Origin: Nothopassalora personata
Lineage: Eukaryota > Ascomycota > Dothideomycetes > Mycosphaerellales > Mycosphaerellaceae
DNA length: 64,000 nt
Assembly: GCA_033816765.1 (NCBI GenBank)
Contig: CM066288.1
Coordinates: forward strand, 1,364,001-1,428,000
Reading direction: 5' to 3'
In this document: positions 10,385-23,500 of the stretch, piece by piece
Numbering within the stretch: position 1 is the first letter of the stretch
Layout of the letters: each line of letters begins with the position of its first letter
Notes under the pieces: generated by a model
Told to the model about the DNA's origin: nothing
Seen by the model: the letters and a program-made list of their open reading frames with translations, nothing else
Database searches by the model: none
Translations under genes and position numbers: made by a program

Positions 10385-13300
10385 ATGGTCTACGTACCAT
10401 GGCAAGACCTAGGCATCTGCAAATTCTGGGCCATGCACAAGACGACATGCGACTTTGTTGACACTTGCAAATGGGCGCATCCACCCGAGGAAGAAGTCAA
10501 GCGGGTTTGGGATCATTATGCTGGACTCGAGTCTGCAGCACAAGGCACCGCTGTTCCGCCGCGACTTCCTCCACCTCCGCCGCCGCCCATCGACGGTCCT
10601 CAATGCTGGCCGAAGCCGCCACCTGCTGTTCTACCGCACGATCTGCCACCGCGTCCGCTACCAACGGTTCCTCGAGAGAACCTGCCACCGCGCCCGGCGC
10701 CGATGATGCATCCTGACCGCATGCAGCTGAACCAAATGGATGGCGCGAATGACAAGTTGCCGCCGAGGCCACGACTCCCACCGGCGCCACCGTATCGAAG
10801 AGAGTCGAGTATCGAGGTGCAGCCGAGTCGGTATGGGACAATGCGGATGGACGGCGCGCAAGCTCAACTGCCGCCGAGATCCAGTCCGCCACTGATGTTG
10901 CGCGAGAACTCGAGTCGCTCTCTCGAGCAGCACGACCAGATGGATCACCGCAGACCACCTTCCGGTGGCGAAGCCACTCACTGGAACGCTGAAAGACCAA
11001 CCTTCCACCCCGACGGCTTTTCAGGCTCTGGAGGAGGACTCCACCAGCATCAACAGTGGGCGGAAGAAGATGCCTACTGGCATCCCCACGACGACCCAAA
11101 CCGTTACGAGGAACGCGAGGAATATGCTCGACGCCAACAGGCACAGGCAGAGTACGGCTTCGATCCGCACCGGTCGCGAAATCCTTTCGTCAATGGTGCG
11201 CGGGTGTACAAGTTTGTCTGGGGTGACCCGCTATGTGTGAGATGTGGTATGATGGGACATCTACCTCGTCAGTGCAAGGAGGAAGAATTGAGTAAGATGG
11301 AGCAGGACTTCTTGTACAGGATCGTGAGAGAGGAGAAGGCTAGGAGCGAGGCAGACCGGCAGATAAGGCAGCCTAGCGCCGGTACTGGTCCACACGGAGC
11401 GGGTGTCAGAAGACCATCGGCGCCTGAGGAGAGAGAAGGCACGGACGTGTCGGTGTCTGATGCGCCGCCGTCGCCGAGGATTGGTGGGAAAGGTACGTAT
11501 TGGGGAGTGGCAGGCGTCCTGGCCTAATCGTCAGAAGCACCGCGTCGACGCTGCATGGTCATGTGTGCTGTCGTCAAGACCAGCACTTTATTGGCTCTCG
11601 ACTGTAGCTAACACGGTGTTGTTTAGCAGGACCACGCCGAGCATATGGCCCTCGGTCGGAGGAGTATTGGAAGCAATTCAAGGCCAAGCAGCAAGAAGAC
11701 CGCCAAGACCGCCAAGACCGCCACGCTTCACCTCAGATGGACACACCAACGCCAGCAGGCACAGCGAAGCCACGTGATGAAGATGAACGTCTGAAGCAAG
11801 TGGAAGCAGCGGGGAATCCTCGGCCTCGGCCTCCCGATTTCGTGGAGCTTGAATCCGAACGCGACTTCCCGACGCCGGCGAATGCAGTAGAACTAGCAGC
11901 ACACACTCCGACGCCATCGGTAGAGGCATTCGTGCCATTGCCCTTCGGCTCGAAAGCGGCGCCAACGATGGGCGCCACCAAGCGAATGTCCAACGGCGAG
12001 GCCAAAGTCACGGGACCGCATCCGTCGACGATTCGAGTGAGCGCGCCGTACATTACGCAGAGTGCCGTCGAGAAGAGGTTGCAGCCGGCGGGGCTGGATG
12101 CGCAGGAGAGGAGCCTTCAAGAGGCGAGGGAGGATAGTGTCAGGCTGCAGGGCGTCACGTGGTTGGTATGTATACGACGAGTGTACGCAAGAGCATAAGG
12201 AGCTGTTGCGGAGACGAGAGACATGACATGTAAGGCTGGGCTAACACGGCGACGTGTAGGACCAAGTGCGCCGAGCACTGCAGCTACCTGTCAAGACCTT
12301 CACAACCGCGTGTGTCTACTACCACAAATTCCGGCTGGCACACCACACATTGGACTATGCTTGGGCCGATGCTGCAGCCGCCAGTCTCTTGACCAGCTGC
12401 AAGAACGAGGATACACTCAAGAAGAGCAGAGACATCCTTGCGGCCGCCTACAACCTCAAGCAGACCTCCGGGCACGAGCAGGTGGGAGCCGACGATGCGA
12501 TATTCGAGGGTCCCAGCAGAGTCGTCATCGGACTCGAGAGGTTGGTGTTGGAGAGTGGCGGATTCGACTTCAGGAGCCGGTCGCCGCATCACACCCTAGT
12601 CAAGGTCAGCAAGAGCTTGCCGCATAGCGAGGACCTGAGGGGCACATCACAGCTGGCATGGACCATTCTGACCGATTTGCATCGCACATTCGCAGTGCTG
12701 AAGCAGACCGGTGCCACGCTTGCCTTGGCTAGTCTGGAGCTGGCGGCGCACTTCATCGCCACCACATCCGACAACAACACCTGCACCGTACGAGACGACC
12801 TGCAGATGCTCAACCTCGACAAGTGGCACACCACTCGCGAAGAGGTCATGGAGACGTTGCTCGACGCGCTCGACCTGTACACTCACCACACGACTTCGAC
12901 CATCCTGGGAAACAAGTATTCCCTTGATGACTTCCTTCGCATTCGTCTTGCCCTGAACAAGGAATGCTCCGAGTCAAGCTTGCCTCGATTTACGGTCGTC
13001 CAGCCTCCACCGTCCCCGGACAACGTCAACGGGACCACCAGTACCACTCTCCGCGTCAGCAATGGACACCCGACGCCTGTCTCGCCTCCGCAAGACGGCA
13101 CACAGGCATCACAGCAAACAAATGCCAACACACCCAATCTACCACCCACTCCAGAAGGCGGAGGGACTCTGCGCTTCATGCTCGATCCAGCTAGAGCGAC
13201 CGACGAGAGGACGCAAGTCAATCGCTACTATACCGAAGAGTGGGAAGAGTACGAGGAGGAGATTGAAGTGCCCATGCCACGAGCTCGCTCACGATCCCGC

Positions 13301-13594
13301 GACAGAGACCGTCGTCGAGATGCTCTTCCGGATCGACCGGAGCGAGATCGTGCAAGCGGACGACCACCACGAGATTATGATGACCGACGAGGCACGCGAG
13401 ATAGTCCGCGAGCACCTATAGTCGATAGAGCCATTGAGCGTGACCGCGAGCGCACGAGAACGAGTGACCGTGATAGAGATCGCGATAGGAGGTACGATGA
13501 TCGGAGAGATTCTAGGCGATATGACGATCGGAGAGACCGGGATGGATACCGTGATAGGCGGGAGTACGACGACCGGAGACGTGATAGAAGATGA
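10385..13594 (+). CDS. CCCH/CCHC zinc-finger protein fused to Ctk2-like cyclin
   Basis: The C-terminal half looks like the regulatory cyclin of CTDK-I (Ctk2), which activates a kinase of the RNA polymerase II C-terminal domain. Deduced exons 10385-11492, 11630-12165 and 12260-13594 stay in one frame across two canonical introns (GTACGT donor and GCTAAC branch in the first; GTATGT and GCTAAC in the second), giving 992 residues. Residues 12-32 form a CCCH motif (C-x9-C-x5-C-x3-H), followed by a proline-rich low-complexity region. A CCHC zinc knuckle CVRCGMMGHLPRQC starts at about residue 284. The cyclin fold begins near RVSAPYITQSAVEKRLQPAG and includes KTFTTACVYYHKFRLA and NEDTLKKSRDILAAAY. 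The tail is rich in RD/RS repeats, as in other transcriptional cyclins. An alternative is two genes, with the first ending at 11527 by intron retention and the second starting at 11737. Confidence 0.75.
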
Positions 13595-13749
13595 TTGTGT
13601 TGTGCTCCCTTGACAGAACCCCTCATTTCTGTGGTATGGAATGGTGGTATGGAAGGGTGCCGCTGCAGACTTTTGCACAGCAAAAGCTGTTAGCAACCCA
13701 CCCATAGTAAGCAAGGACAAAGAAAAAAAAGTCAACCCATTCCCCACCA

Positions 13750-14735
13750 TTACATCTCGTCCTCACTCTCACTATCCTCTGCAGGTAACTCCTCGACCTC
13801 GAAATCCGGATCACGGACTCCCTCCGGTGGCTCGCACATTGCCTGTGTCACCATCAACTTCTTGTACTGCCGCTTCAGGACCACTCCTAGAAAAATTCAA
13901 CGTCAGTCCTGCTCCGATTGCGGAACGGTACACCCTCTACCCTGCCACAACTCTCCCAATCCTTCGCAAGACTCTGTACCTCGCGGTTCGGGGCCCTCGA
14001 CATAAACTCACCAGCATACGTATCCCCTCCCTTCTCCGCCACGACCCTCGCCACGAGGTCCCACTTCTGCGCCTCGAAGGACTCTTCCACTTCGCGCTTG
14101 GCGGAGAGCAGCAGGGCGTTGTCTTCTTCGCGGATCACGGTGAAGTTGGATTTGAGTCTGTGCGCGCAAGAAAAGAAAGAAACGCGTCAGCGGCTTTTCA
14201 CATCGGAATGGGGAATGGAAAACGGTACGTCGGTCCTTCGCTGGAGCTCCTCAGTCGAAGGCGTTGGGTTTGGGTCACAGCTCGGAACATACCTAGCATA
14301 TCGATTCGGCAGCGTGCTGGTGGCGGTACTCTCCCCCGTCATTTCCTTCCACTCTTTCCGGATCGGATTCCACTCGGAGCCCTCGTCGCGCTTGCGGATC
14401 AACATTTGATCGGGCTCGCTGCACTCCTCGAAGGATCGGGGAATCGCGCGCGACGCCATGGTTTTCTTGCCGGTCTTGCGCTTCTTGACTTGGGACTTTT
14501 TGGCGGAGGGGGCGGAGGTTCCTTTGCGCTTCTTCGGGACGGGAGTGGGGTGGGGTGGTGCGGCGGGGGCAGAGGATGAGTGCACGTAGTCGCTTTTGAC
14601 GTTGGCCGGGGTCTTGGTGAAGGCGGGCTCGACGGCGGAGGGGAAGATCATCATGCTGTTGCCGTCGAAGGGGGAGTCGTGGGTGGTGCTGGCGTGGTTG
14701 GAGAGGGTGATGTCGTCCATTGCGGTGTCGTTCAT
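13750..14735 (-). CDS. Myb-like/helix-turn-helix nuclear protein
   Basis: Exons 14293-14735, 14012-14157 and 13750-13886 (introns of 135 and 125 nt, all phases consistent) give 241 residues. The first part is disordered with basic nuclear-localisation-like clusters (KKRKGTSAPSAKKSQVKKRK). The central part, SEWNPIRKEWKEMTGE through LPNRYARLKSNF and then EVEESFEAQKWDLVARVVAE, resembles a Myb/SANT-like tryptophan-spaced module. The end is acidic (EELPAEDSESEDEM). A DNA-binding or chromatin role is inferred; no target is visible. The gene converges with the cyclin-fusion gene (155-bp gap at 13595-13749) and is divergent from the gene at 15230. Confidence 0.75.
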
Positions 14736-15229
14736 TGTGGTGGGTGATGGAGGTGGTGGTAGATGATGGTGTTGGTATTGTGTGGTGTTTCGAGGTTGGA
14801 TGTTGAGCTGGGGTGGTGTGTTGCGCTGTTTGTGGTTGTCTTCAAGTGGTGCTCAGTCGAAGTTGAGGCACGAGGAGGCGGCTCTCAAGTACGTTGCGAC
14901 TTGCGCAAGGCCGCTGGAAGCCGCGGATCACATGTGAATCCAATCGTCACTTTTAGCGCGGAAGCGGAATATCCCGTGTAGAAACTTCACTTCTGATCTT
15001 CATTGTTCCACGAGTAATCACGACTCCAATAACACTTGAGCGTGCTCATTTGTTCGTCCTGAGCTTGGACACCACTACTATATATACTCAGCAACACCCG
15101 ACCTTGGACATCAACCAGATTCTGCCACCCATCGCCAGACTCTTCACCAGCTCCGAGGCTACTTCCGATCTTCTATACCGGTATCCAGCAAGTCACGCTT
15201 CTCAACACTCAAACGCTCCACAGATCACC
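14736..15229. promoter_or_regulatory. Divergent promoter region with a TATA-like run near 15077
   Basis: This 494-bp gap lies between the start codons of the Myb-like gene (minus) and the tail-anchored protein gene (plus). A TATATATA run near 15077 lies about 150 bp before the plus-strand ATG and is a plausible TATA element. Nothing else stands out. Confidence 0.45.
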
Positions 15230-16624
15230 ATGGCCGAACTCGATCAGCTCGTCGTCCCGGACTGGATGAAGGATACCCCAGCACCCGCGCCACCCAAGCA
15301 CCATGTCGAAAGGCATCACAGGCCAAGGTTGAGCACAGGGAGGAGCCGAACGAAACGAAGCCGAACGCAGAAGAGTCAGAGGGGCAAGAGTCGAACGAAG
15401 AAGAAACCAGCGAGGAACAGTCGAGCGAAGAAGAATCCAGCGACGAAGCCTCAGAGGATGAAGAAGATCTGCCAAAGGTCCAAGTTGCTGCCGACGACGA
15501 CTCAAAGGTGCAGAAAGATGCCGCTGCGAAGGGAAACTCAAGGACTAGGGAATTAGAAGAAACTGACAGCCTCGAGCGTGCACAGCAGGAAGAGGCAGAA
15601 GCCGAGTTCCAGGACGTGATAGTGCCGTTGAACAGGCCGAAAATCTATCAAGTCGCGCCGCCTTTGAAGGCTGACATCCCAACCCATTCCGAGAACAACG
15701 ACCAAAGTGCTGCGTTCGAGGTGGTCAAGGCTCGAAAGTGGAAGAGCAAGCCAAAGGATCCAAATGCTCCGGTCCCCAGCAAGAAGGAGCGAGACGACAT
15801 CGGCGAGAGAGTTCTGGTGATCAAAGGTCGACCACCAGTGATCAAGGGCATCCCTGAGACCACTCCCGCCGTCGCCAGCAAGTCAACAGTCGAGTCTGAG
15901 GCCACCGGCGATCCGGGAAAATCAGAAATGCCGCTACCACTCCCACCACCAATCACGAACTTGCCAAAGCCCAAAGCGAGCAAGAAGGCCACGAAGCTGG
16001 AACGAACCGAGCCTACCGAGGATTACGTCCGACCCACCAGCAAGGTCGCCAACAAGTTCTCGAAGCCGGCAGCAGTCAAGGACAAGACCAACCTAGAAAC
16101 CACCACTCCGTCAAATGCCGCTGCTACCCTCGAAAAGCTCAAGTCAGAGCAAGAAGCCCTCATCCGCAAGAAGCGAACCAAGGCCGCAGCCGTCTCAGGT
16201 TAGGTCCCCCCCCCCCCCCCCCCCAATTCCCATCTCTTCGACCACAAACTAACATCTCCCAGCTCCGCTCAAGCGCGCCCTCAAACAGAAGCGCCGCCAC
16301 GAACGCGCCGAACAACTCCGTCACGCAGCAGAAAAGCGAGCCGTCTACGAACTCGCCAACCCCCAGCCAGCTGCTCCAGTCGGAGATGAACCTGCCGCAC
16401 CAGCACCCGAGCCACCTACTACCACCCACACGCGCCTCCAAAAGGCCTTCGAAGCGGCAAAGAAGGGTGAAGTCCGACCGGCGATCGACATGGTCGCCAC
16501 GCCCAAGGTCCGTCAGTACCTGCCGAAGAATGCGCAGGAGGACAGTGCTCTGCGCTGGAAGCTGACAAAGTGGGCGTTTTGGGCGTTTGTGGCACTCATA
16601 TTCTATGTGTTGCATCTGGCATAG
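15230..16624 (+). CDS. Predicted tail-anchored membrane protein with an internal frame break
   Basis: I do not recognise the family. The plus-strand frame starts at 15230 (MAELDQLVVPDWMKD). From about 15290 the coding signal moves to the -1 frame, which carries a long acidic S/E/D-rich segment (for example EESEGQESNEEETSEEQSSE), then a K/P-rich region to 16198. A 64-nt intron (16199-16262, branch ACTAAC, containing 19 consecutive C) joins in phase to an Arg/Lys/Ala-rich coil. The final exon ends with a single hydrophobic helix, KWAFWAFVALIFYVLHLA, right at the C-terminus, the layout of a tail-anchored protein. No standard intron explains the early frame change, so it may be a mutation, a sequencing error or an unusual start exon. 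Function unknown. Confidence 0.6.
16206..16224 (+). repeat. Poly-C run (19 nt) inside an intron
   Basis: Nineteen consecutive C residues directly follow the donor site of the last intron of the tail-anchored protein gene. Such runs are prone to length change and to sequencing error. Confidence 0.95.
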
Positions 16625-17111
16625 GAGAATCAGGTTGAAGAGACCAAGGTCTAGAACGGGACGATATATCGGCTATGGTTGAGCCTTTCTGTGGTTGCAC
16701 CTGCGACGAAGACCGGATTCCAGCCGCTGATGGGGTGAAAGACGTTGATGTATTTGGGTTGTGTTCTGGGATTACGTGTTGTTGGATGAGACTGCGCTGT
16801 GCAGCAATACGTTAAGCGGTAGTATTAATGAGGAAAGGGAGAAGAAAGTCTTGAACCCGTTCATGCTTTTGGCTATCTATCTCTCATCAGACAACCAACA
16901 GCAAATCGGAAAACAAATGAAAGTCATGCTCATATCCCCTCCATTCCTTGATCCTTGTCATTTCATAACAAGTGGCACAAGACCACTTCTGTCTAGCGGT
17001 GTATCATCCGGCGCGCAGCGAAACTGAAACATCAGCTGCAGTAGACGCCCGCAAATGCTCGACACCTTTTGGTGAATCTCCCCACCAACAGCAGTCACAT
17101 CGGTATGCTGT
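16625..17111. other. Convergent intergenic region
   Basis: This 487-bp gap lies between the 3' ends of the tail-anchored protein gene (plus) and elongation factor 2 (minus). It should contain both 3' UTRs and polyadenylation signals. I see no gene or repeat in it. Confidence 0.5.
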
Positions 17112-19762
17112 TTACAACTTGTCGTAGTAGTTCTCGTAGCCTGGAACATCGGGCTTGAGACCCTTGCGCTTGCGCATATCCTCGACGATCTTTCCTGGCT
17201 GCGACTCCTTGTTGAGGACGGAGCCACCAGGGAGGATCTGCCAGTGGTCGAACACTGACTGTGGGAAAGCCTGGCCGGATGTGTTGGAGCGGAGATCTGC
17301 GTTGAAACCGAAGGACTCGTTGACCGGGAGGTAGGCCTTGACGTTGAAGAGTGGGGTACCTGGACGCTGTGTCTCCTCGAAGACGTGACCTCTTCGGCGG
17401 GTGAGCACACCGTAGATACCACCCATGGCCTGCTCTGGAACCTGGATCTCGACCAAGAAGACTGGCTCGAGAAGACCTGGGTCGGCCAAGAGAGTGGCGG
17501 CGTAGAGCACACGACGGGTGGTTGGGATGATCTGACCACCACCACGGTGAATGGCGTCGGTGTGAAGAGTGACATCCATGATGTTGAAGCGCACGTTTCG
17601 CATTGGCTCCTCGGCGACTGGGCCTTCCTTGGTGGCCCACTGGAAACCAGAGACGACGGAATCCTTGATTTCGTTGAGGTACTGGACGGCCTTGGTCTGG
17701 TCGACGAGCAAGTTGGCGCCGTTGGTGTCTGGACCGAAACACCAGATCTTACGTGCATCAGTGACATCCCAACCGTGATCGTCGGCAAGGATACGGGCGC
17801 GGGCCTTGAAATCGTCACGGGGACTGATCTTGCCGGACTCGATGTCCTTGGCAACCTCCTCGGCGAGAGGAGTGGCGACAACGTAGATACGGTTGTGCTT
17901 GTTTGGCGACTTGGAGAGAGCAGTCATGCTCGAGTCAGCGGCGACAGTCTCACGGTACTGGACGACTGGGTCGGAGACACGGAGTGGCACACCAGCGTGG
18001 TCCTCCTCAAGATCCTTCAAGCAAATCTCGAGATGCAGCTCACCGGCACCAGCAACGACGTGCTCACCAGACTCGGAGATGTAGGTAAGGACGCAAGGAT
18101 CCGACTTTGACAGACGCTTGAGACCTTCGACAAGCTTTGGAAGATCGTTGGCGTTCTTGACCTCGACGGATCGCTGGACGACAGGAGACACGGAAAACTT
18201 CATGACCTTCAGGTTGTGCGAAGTCTCGGAGGTGGTTAGGGTACCAGACTTGAGTAAGAACTGGTCGATACCGACAAGACCAAGAATGTTACCGGCTGGC
18301 ACATCCTCAATTGGGTCAGTGTAGCGACCCATCATGAGAATGGTACGCTGAATGGCCTTGATGAACAAGTCCTCCTTCTTGCCTGGGACGTAGTTTGGCC
18401 CCTGGATGCGGACCTTGAGACCAGAGCGGGCAGTACCAGAGAAGACACGGCCGAAAGCGTAGAATCGACCTTTATCGGAGGTCGGCACCATCTTGGAGAC
18501 GTAAAGCATGAGGGGTCCCTTGGGGTCGCAGTCACGGATACCAATGGCAGACTCATCGTCTGGTGGACCCTCGTAAAGAGTCTCCATACGGTACTTCTGG
18601 GCGGTCGCTGGAGATGGAAGGTGAAGAATCATCATCTCCATGAGGGCGTCAGCGGCTGGCAAGAACTTGCGCATGACAACCTTGAGGAGCTGCTTGCCCT
18701 CGAGGTCCTTCTCGTCATTGGCGAGCTTGACCTCAAGCTTCTCGAGAAGAGTTGGTATCTGGTCCTTCTTGAAGTTCATAATGTTGTCGAAAATGCGGAA
18801 GATTGGGTCCAAACAGAACTGATTGAAGGCACGCTCGAGGTCCTTGCCCTCGTGCGTGCCGACCTTGGTCCACTTTTTGGTCTTTGGGTTGAAGTAAGAG
18901 TCACCCTACTGCTGTCAGTTTCGCTCAGATGTGTATGCTTCAATCGTTACTCACCCAGAGGCGCTCCATCATCTTGACTTTGTCGACACCGAACTTCTTG
19001 GAGTAACGGGTGGCGAACTGGCGGACGGTGAAAGCCCAGCCGTGGAGACCGGAACCGAAAGCGATCGTACCCTTGTCTGGGTAGACCTGGCAGTCACCAA
19101 GAGCCTTGTCGTAGTAGGTCGAGATGACCACGTTGACGGACTCGATGACACGGGAGAAGTTCTGGAACAGATCCTCCTTGCTGAGCTGGAGCTCGAGAAG
19201 AGCGCGGTCGACCTTGTTGATGATGACAACTGGGCGAATACGCTCACCAAGAGCCTGACGGAGCACGGTCTCGGTCTGCACGCACACACCTTCGATGGTG
19301 TCGACGACGACGAGAGCACCATCAGTGACACGGAGAGCAGCGGTGACTTCCGATGAGAAATCAACGTGACCTGGCGAGTCAATCAAGTTGATCAAAAAGT
19401 GGTTGTCCTCGGTAGCGTCAACCTTGGGAAGGTCCTTCAGGTCCTCGTCATCGCTGAGCTGACCGTACAGAGAGATGGCGGTCGACTTGATGGTGACACC
19501 ACGCTCTTGTTCATCTGCTCTGGTATCCGTGAATCGCGCGCTTCCGGCGTTCTTGGCTGAGATGATACCAGCGCGCTGGACGAGCGAGTCGGTAAGGGTG
19601 GACTTCCCGTGGTCGACGTGGGCAATGACGGACATGTTACGGATGTTCTTGGGCCTGTCCATGAGCTGGCGGATCTCCTCCACGCTGTATGTGTGTCAGC
19701 CATTGCTACTGGCGTCTGCTATCTCCTCTTGTCTCCATGTCGACTCACGTGAAGTTGACCAT
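17112..19762 (-). CDS. eft1: Translation elongation factor 2 (eEF2)
   Basis: GTPase that drives ribosomal translocation in the cytosol. Exons 19749-19762 (a 14-nt first exon, MVNFT), 18955-19684 and 17112-18905, with introns of 64 and 49 nt, give 845 residues, the usual size. G-domain motifs are visible: AHVDHGKST (G1), DSPGHVDF (G3), NKVDR (G4). The C-terminal domain carries [15 protein letters not shown], whose histidine before RGGG is the diphthamide site in this family. The C-terminus ends [13 protein letters not shown] tiny first exon separated from the G domain is common in fungal eEF2 genes. Strong codon bias (GAG, AAG, GTC, ACC) fits high expression. Confidence 0.98.
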
Positions 19763-20550
19763 CTTGAATCAGACGTGGGAGTGCTCCCTGGCACTCGGTG
19801 CGGTCTTGCGTAAAGGGTTCTGTTTTGAGGTCTCAATGTACCCCGCAAGCGCTCGCTGGCACTTGTCCTCGATTTTTTTGTCTGCCTGTGATAACGTCTT
19901 AGTGGGTGGTCACAGTGATTGTGGCGGCGATTGGGGCGGTGTTGTACCTGTAAGGGCGTGTGTGGGTGGTGAAGGAGAGAAGCAAGAGCGAGCGGTGTCT
20001 GCAAGAGTTGCAGGTGTGTTGCCAAATTCTGCGCTTAGTGGGCGATTCGCCCCGCCTGATCCCTATTAAGATGGCGCGCGCGCTCGGGCTACAGAAGTTC
20101 CCCCACCTCACGGATTACTGCACGAAACACCGCATTACAGTACATATGAACTCTAGATGGTTATCCCCACAGCTAGCTCCGCTATCTGTTTCTCGCTGTA
20201 CCGCTGTCAAGCGAGTCTCATCTCGAGCATCAAGCACGTGCAGAGCTCATCCGCTCAACCGCTGCTGACGTTCGGCGAAACGATGATCCGCCTTGCGACC
20301 AGCATTTTGCACGACGATGACTGTCCGAGGACTCCAAAGCAGAAGACTACCGCTAATGCTGGTATAAAATGATAATCACCTTCTGAGGGCTCAGCATGCT
20401 GTACAAGATACATTCGCTGTTCCATTCGTTCTGTTGTGCGAAAAGCTGCGCAACGTCCATGAATCCCATGCATCTACAATATCCCAACGCCTCGCTGTAA
20501 ACGCTTCAAAACACAATTGCTTCTCCCCTGCTCCCAACTTCGTACACTCG
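19763..20550. promoter_or_regulatory. eEF2 upstream region and csf1 downstream region
   Basis: Both neighbours are on the minus strand, so this 788-bp gap holds the promoter and 5' UTR of elongation factor 2 and the 3' UTR of csf1. The part next to the eEF2 start is pyrimidine/purine skewed, but I see no sharp TATA box, gene or repeat. Confidence 0.5.
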
Positions 20551-23500
20551 TCAACTCGACCCCAAAATCTTCCCATAAGCCTCCTCAACCTCCTTACAAA
20601 CCTCCAAAAGACTCACAATCAAAATCTGATGCGTAACATTCGGCAACCGATCTCTGTGCAATCCAATCCACTCCAACGGCGGCGTAGCCTCTCCCATATC
20701 CCTCAACTGCGGCGTCTCAATAATCGGAGGCTCCAGTGCGCGATATTCATACCGTGATTGAGGTAGATTGATCTCGGCTGTGATTTTCTCTTGCTGCTTA
20801 TAAGCTTCTCCTTCCTTATCGTCCGAAGAAGTGGCGGACGCGGGGGAAGACTTGAGTGGCGAAGAAGATTGAGGTTGATCAGGATCAGGCCCTGCCCGGA
20901 TCTTGACAGCGGACTCAGGGAGAGACTTTCGATCTAGACGGGAGGCGAGAGCTTTGGACCCGGACATCCACATTCCCTTGATGAAGTCTATGCGTGACAG
21001 ATTCCAGCCCACGTCAATCTTCCCGTCAAATAGCGATTTGAAGATGTAGTCGACCTCGTTCGAATATGGCGTCTGCCAGGACTGCATTGAAGCCACGACT
21101 TTTGGAACACGCAAGATCGTACCACCTTTGGCGTTCAGAGCGCTATTAATGACTTCGTCGACGGTAACTTCGAGAGCCTTGGGTACAGCGGTGATGCGCC
21201 TGACTGAAGAAAGGCCGACTTGGAGTTGTCCGAGCGTCATGCCGAGACCGCTAGTGACTCTGCCTCCTTCCAGTCCAGCAGCAAAACGAGCTTGTATGTT
21301 GTTTGCTTCAAGCTTAAGCATCTGGCTGTCGAAGAACGTGCTTGGGTATACGCCAAAGCAGATCGCGCCGATCGTGCCCACGACATCTGTATGGAGGCGG
21401 ATCGGACTGTCCTTGCTCTTCTTCTCGAGTACTGGGGAGTGCGGTATAGTCGGCCCGAATCTTGTGGGCACAATCGTGCTCTCGCGCCGGACGTGCTTCT
21501 CGATATCACGCAGTGCTTGCACATACGCAGCCTGCTTCTCCTGTATCAGGCGGTCAAAAGCTTGGTACAGCCCAACAGCTTGCGCTGCACTCGTCGATGT
21601 GCAGAATACATAAGCCTTCTCGCAGTCGAGTACAGCGACAAGCCTATCAGACTCTCCGTGTGCATCTCGCACGTTGTACATGAGGAAGTCCAAGCCCTCG
21701 ATATCACCGAACGCGAAAGCTTGGTAGTCGAATGCAGCTTTAGCCAAGAGCTTGTCAAAGCCAATCGAAGCTTGAATTAGTGGCGTCTTCTGCATTGTCG
21801 CTTCACTGTTCTCCTCTGGCCATCTGATGGAGGTCCTGATGCCAAGCTTGCCAAGTTGAATGAAACCACTCATCCTGCCGGTGCTGTTAACTGCCATCTC
21901 GTCCAGACCAATGCAGAGATTCTGCTCCCAGTTGGATGTCTTCGCTTGCGACGCCCACAGATTGGTTATGAAGAATGAAGACTTGCCGATACTCTGGCCC
22001 AGGTCAACATCGACAGAGAGCTTGGCAATAGACACTGTAGCGTTCCATGGGAATGCAGCAGCCGCAGCTACTGTCTGATACTTTTGAACAAGGAACTCAT
22101 CGGTCCGTGAAGCGGCGGGTGTTGCAGAAGGGGGTCCTCCTGCTGCAGCAGCAGCATTTCTGATTTCAGGTGGCAGCCAGATCTCTCGAAACAGCAGCAA
22201 ATCCTGGAATTGCTTTCCATTGATAACAATGCGCGTAGGCTTGACATTCAGAATCGCTGAAATACCACCTTGCCCACTCAGATGCTTATTGTTCATGGCG
22301 GAGAGCACAATAGACGCCATGTCGTAACTGAAAGTCGGCTCTCTCGAGTAGACATGCTTAACCTGAGCTTTCAGCCCAGTCAGCACTGCAGACGTCGCGA
22401 AGAAGTGACCATGCTCATCAGAGTCGATGGTGTTCATGGTCACGTAGAAGTCTTCAAGCGACGCCTTTGCATCAACCCGCGCTATAGGCTGACAGCTTAG
22501 GCCGAACTCTTGCTTCGCGATACGAAAGCCCAGGTCCACCTTCGTTTTGCCAAAGATTTTAGCTGGTGTGACGTCGATGATGGAGTCGTCGCCCGTGTCG
22601 AAGAACTTTTGTGCAGGTTTGGCTACTTCAGGTACTGGTAACTGCTTGATCGGCGCACTGGCTGGCTTTTGATCCCGTACCAGCTCCTTGACGCTGTTCG
22701 AGACCTCCAGAACCAGAGGCACCACATTCGGTAGTAGCAAATTCGACGACGCATCAATCAAAAGTTCGGCGTTCACGGTAGGTTGCTGTATCAGGGAGTT
22801 GTACTCGAGCTTGAAGGCAATGCCAGGTGCTGTTAATGTGGTGTGTAGCAGCTCGCCATCGCCGGCGAATTGTCCATAGCGGCCATGCTGAGCTCTGTAC
22901 TTCTGCTGTGAGGCCGCTGCGACCGTCGACAATATACGATCCTTCGGTGTAGCGCCTTGCATGTAGACTTGCGCACCAGCGAAGTCTGCCTCTACGAGCA
23001 GCGAGCCCAGGTGCTTCTTGTCGAACATGGCTGTGGAAGATCTAGGAGCTCCCGAGGAAGTTGGCGTGCTCTTCCACGTAGCGGTGCCCTTTTTGGCGTC
23101 GTCAATGGCCATCTCGATTGACTTCTGCAGGGCATTGACAGGAAGCACGAATTTCGACTCGAGACGTAGATCCAAGGGCTTTCCGGTTGCCCTGATCGCG
23201 GCGTGACGCTTCTTGTCTACCTTCCAGTAGCCTACGCTGAAGGCTATCTCAGGTAAGAGACCAGAGTTGAGTGAGCGTCCCTGCTTGATGTCTTTCTTCT
23301 TCGCCAGTTGCAGCATCATGTTCTTGATGGTCAGACGCGCCTCGTTGCCAGATCGAGTCGTGAACTGTATGCTCTCGATCGAGAAGACAAGGTCATCGAC
23401 TCTGGCGCGCTTGTTAGCGGCGAAGGAAGGATCAACAAGCCAACAAGCTTGGATATCAGTCAATTCGATCGTAGTCTTGATGGCGAGCAGATCTCCTGGC

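Noticed and set aside
13641..14579. 312-codon plus-strand ORF
   Set aside because: Overlaps the spliced minus-strand Myb-like gene, which has canonical introns and consistent phases; the plus frame is low complexity.
17385..18110. 241-codon plus-strand ORF
   Set aside because: Antisense shadow of the elongation factor 2 coding sequence.
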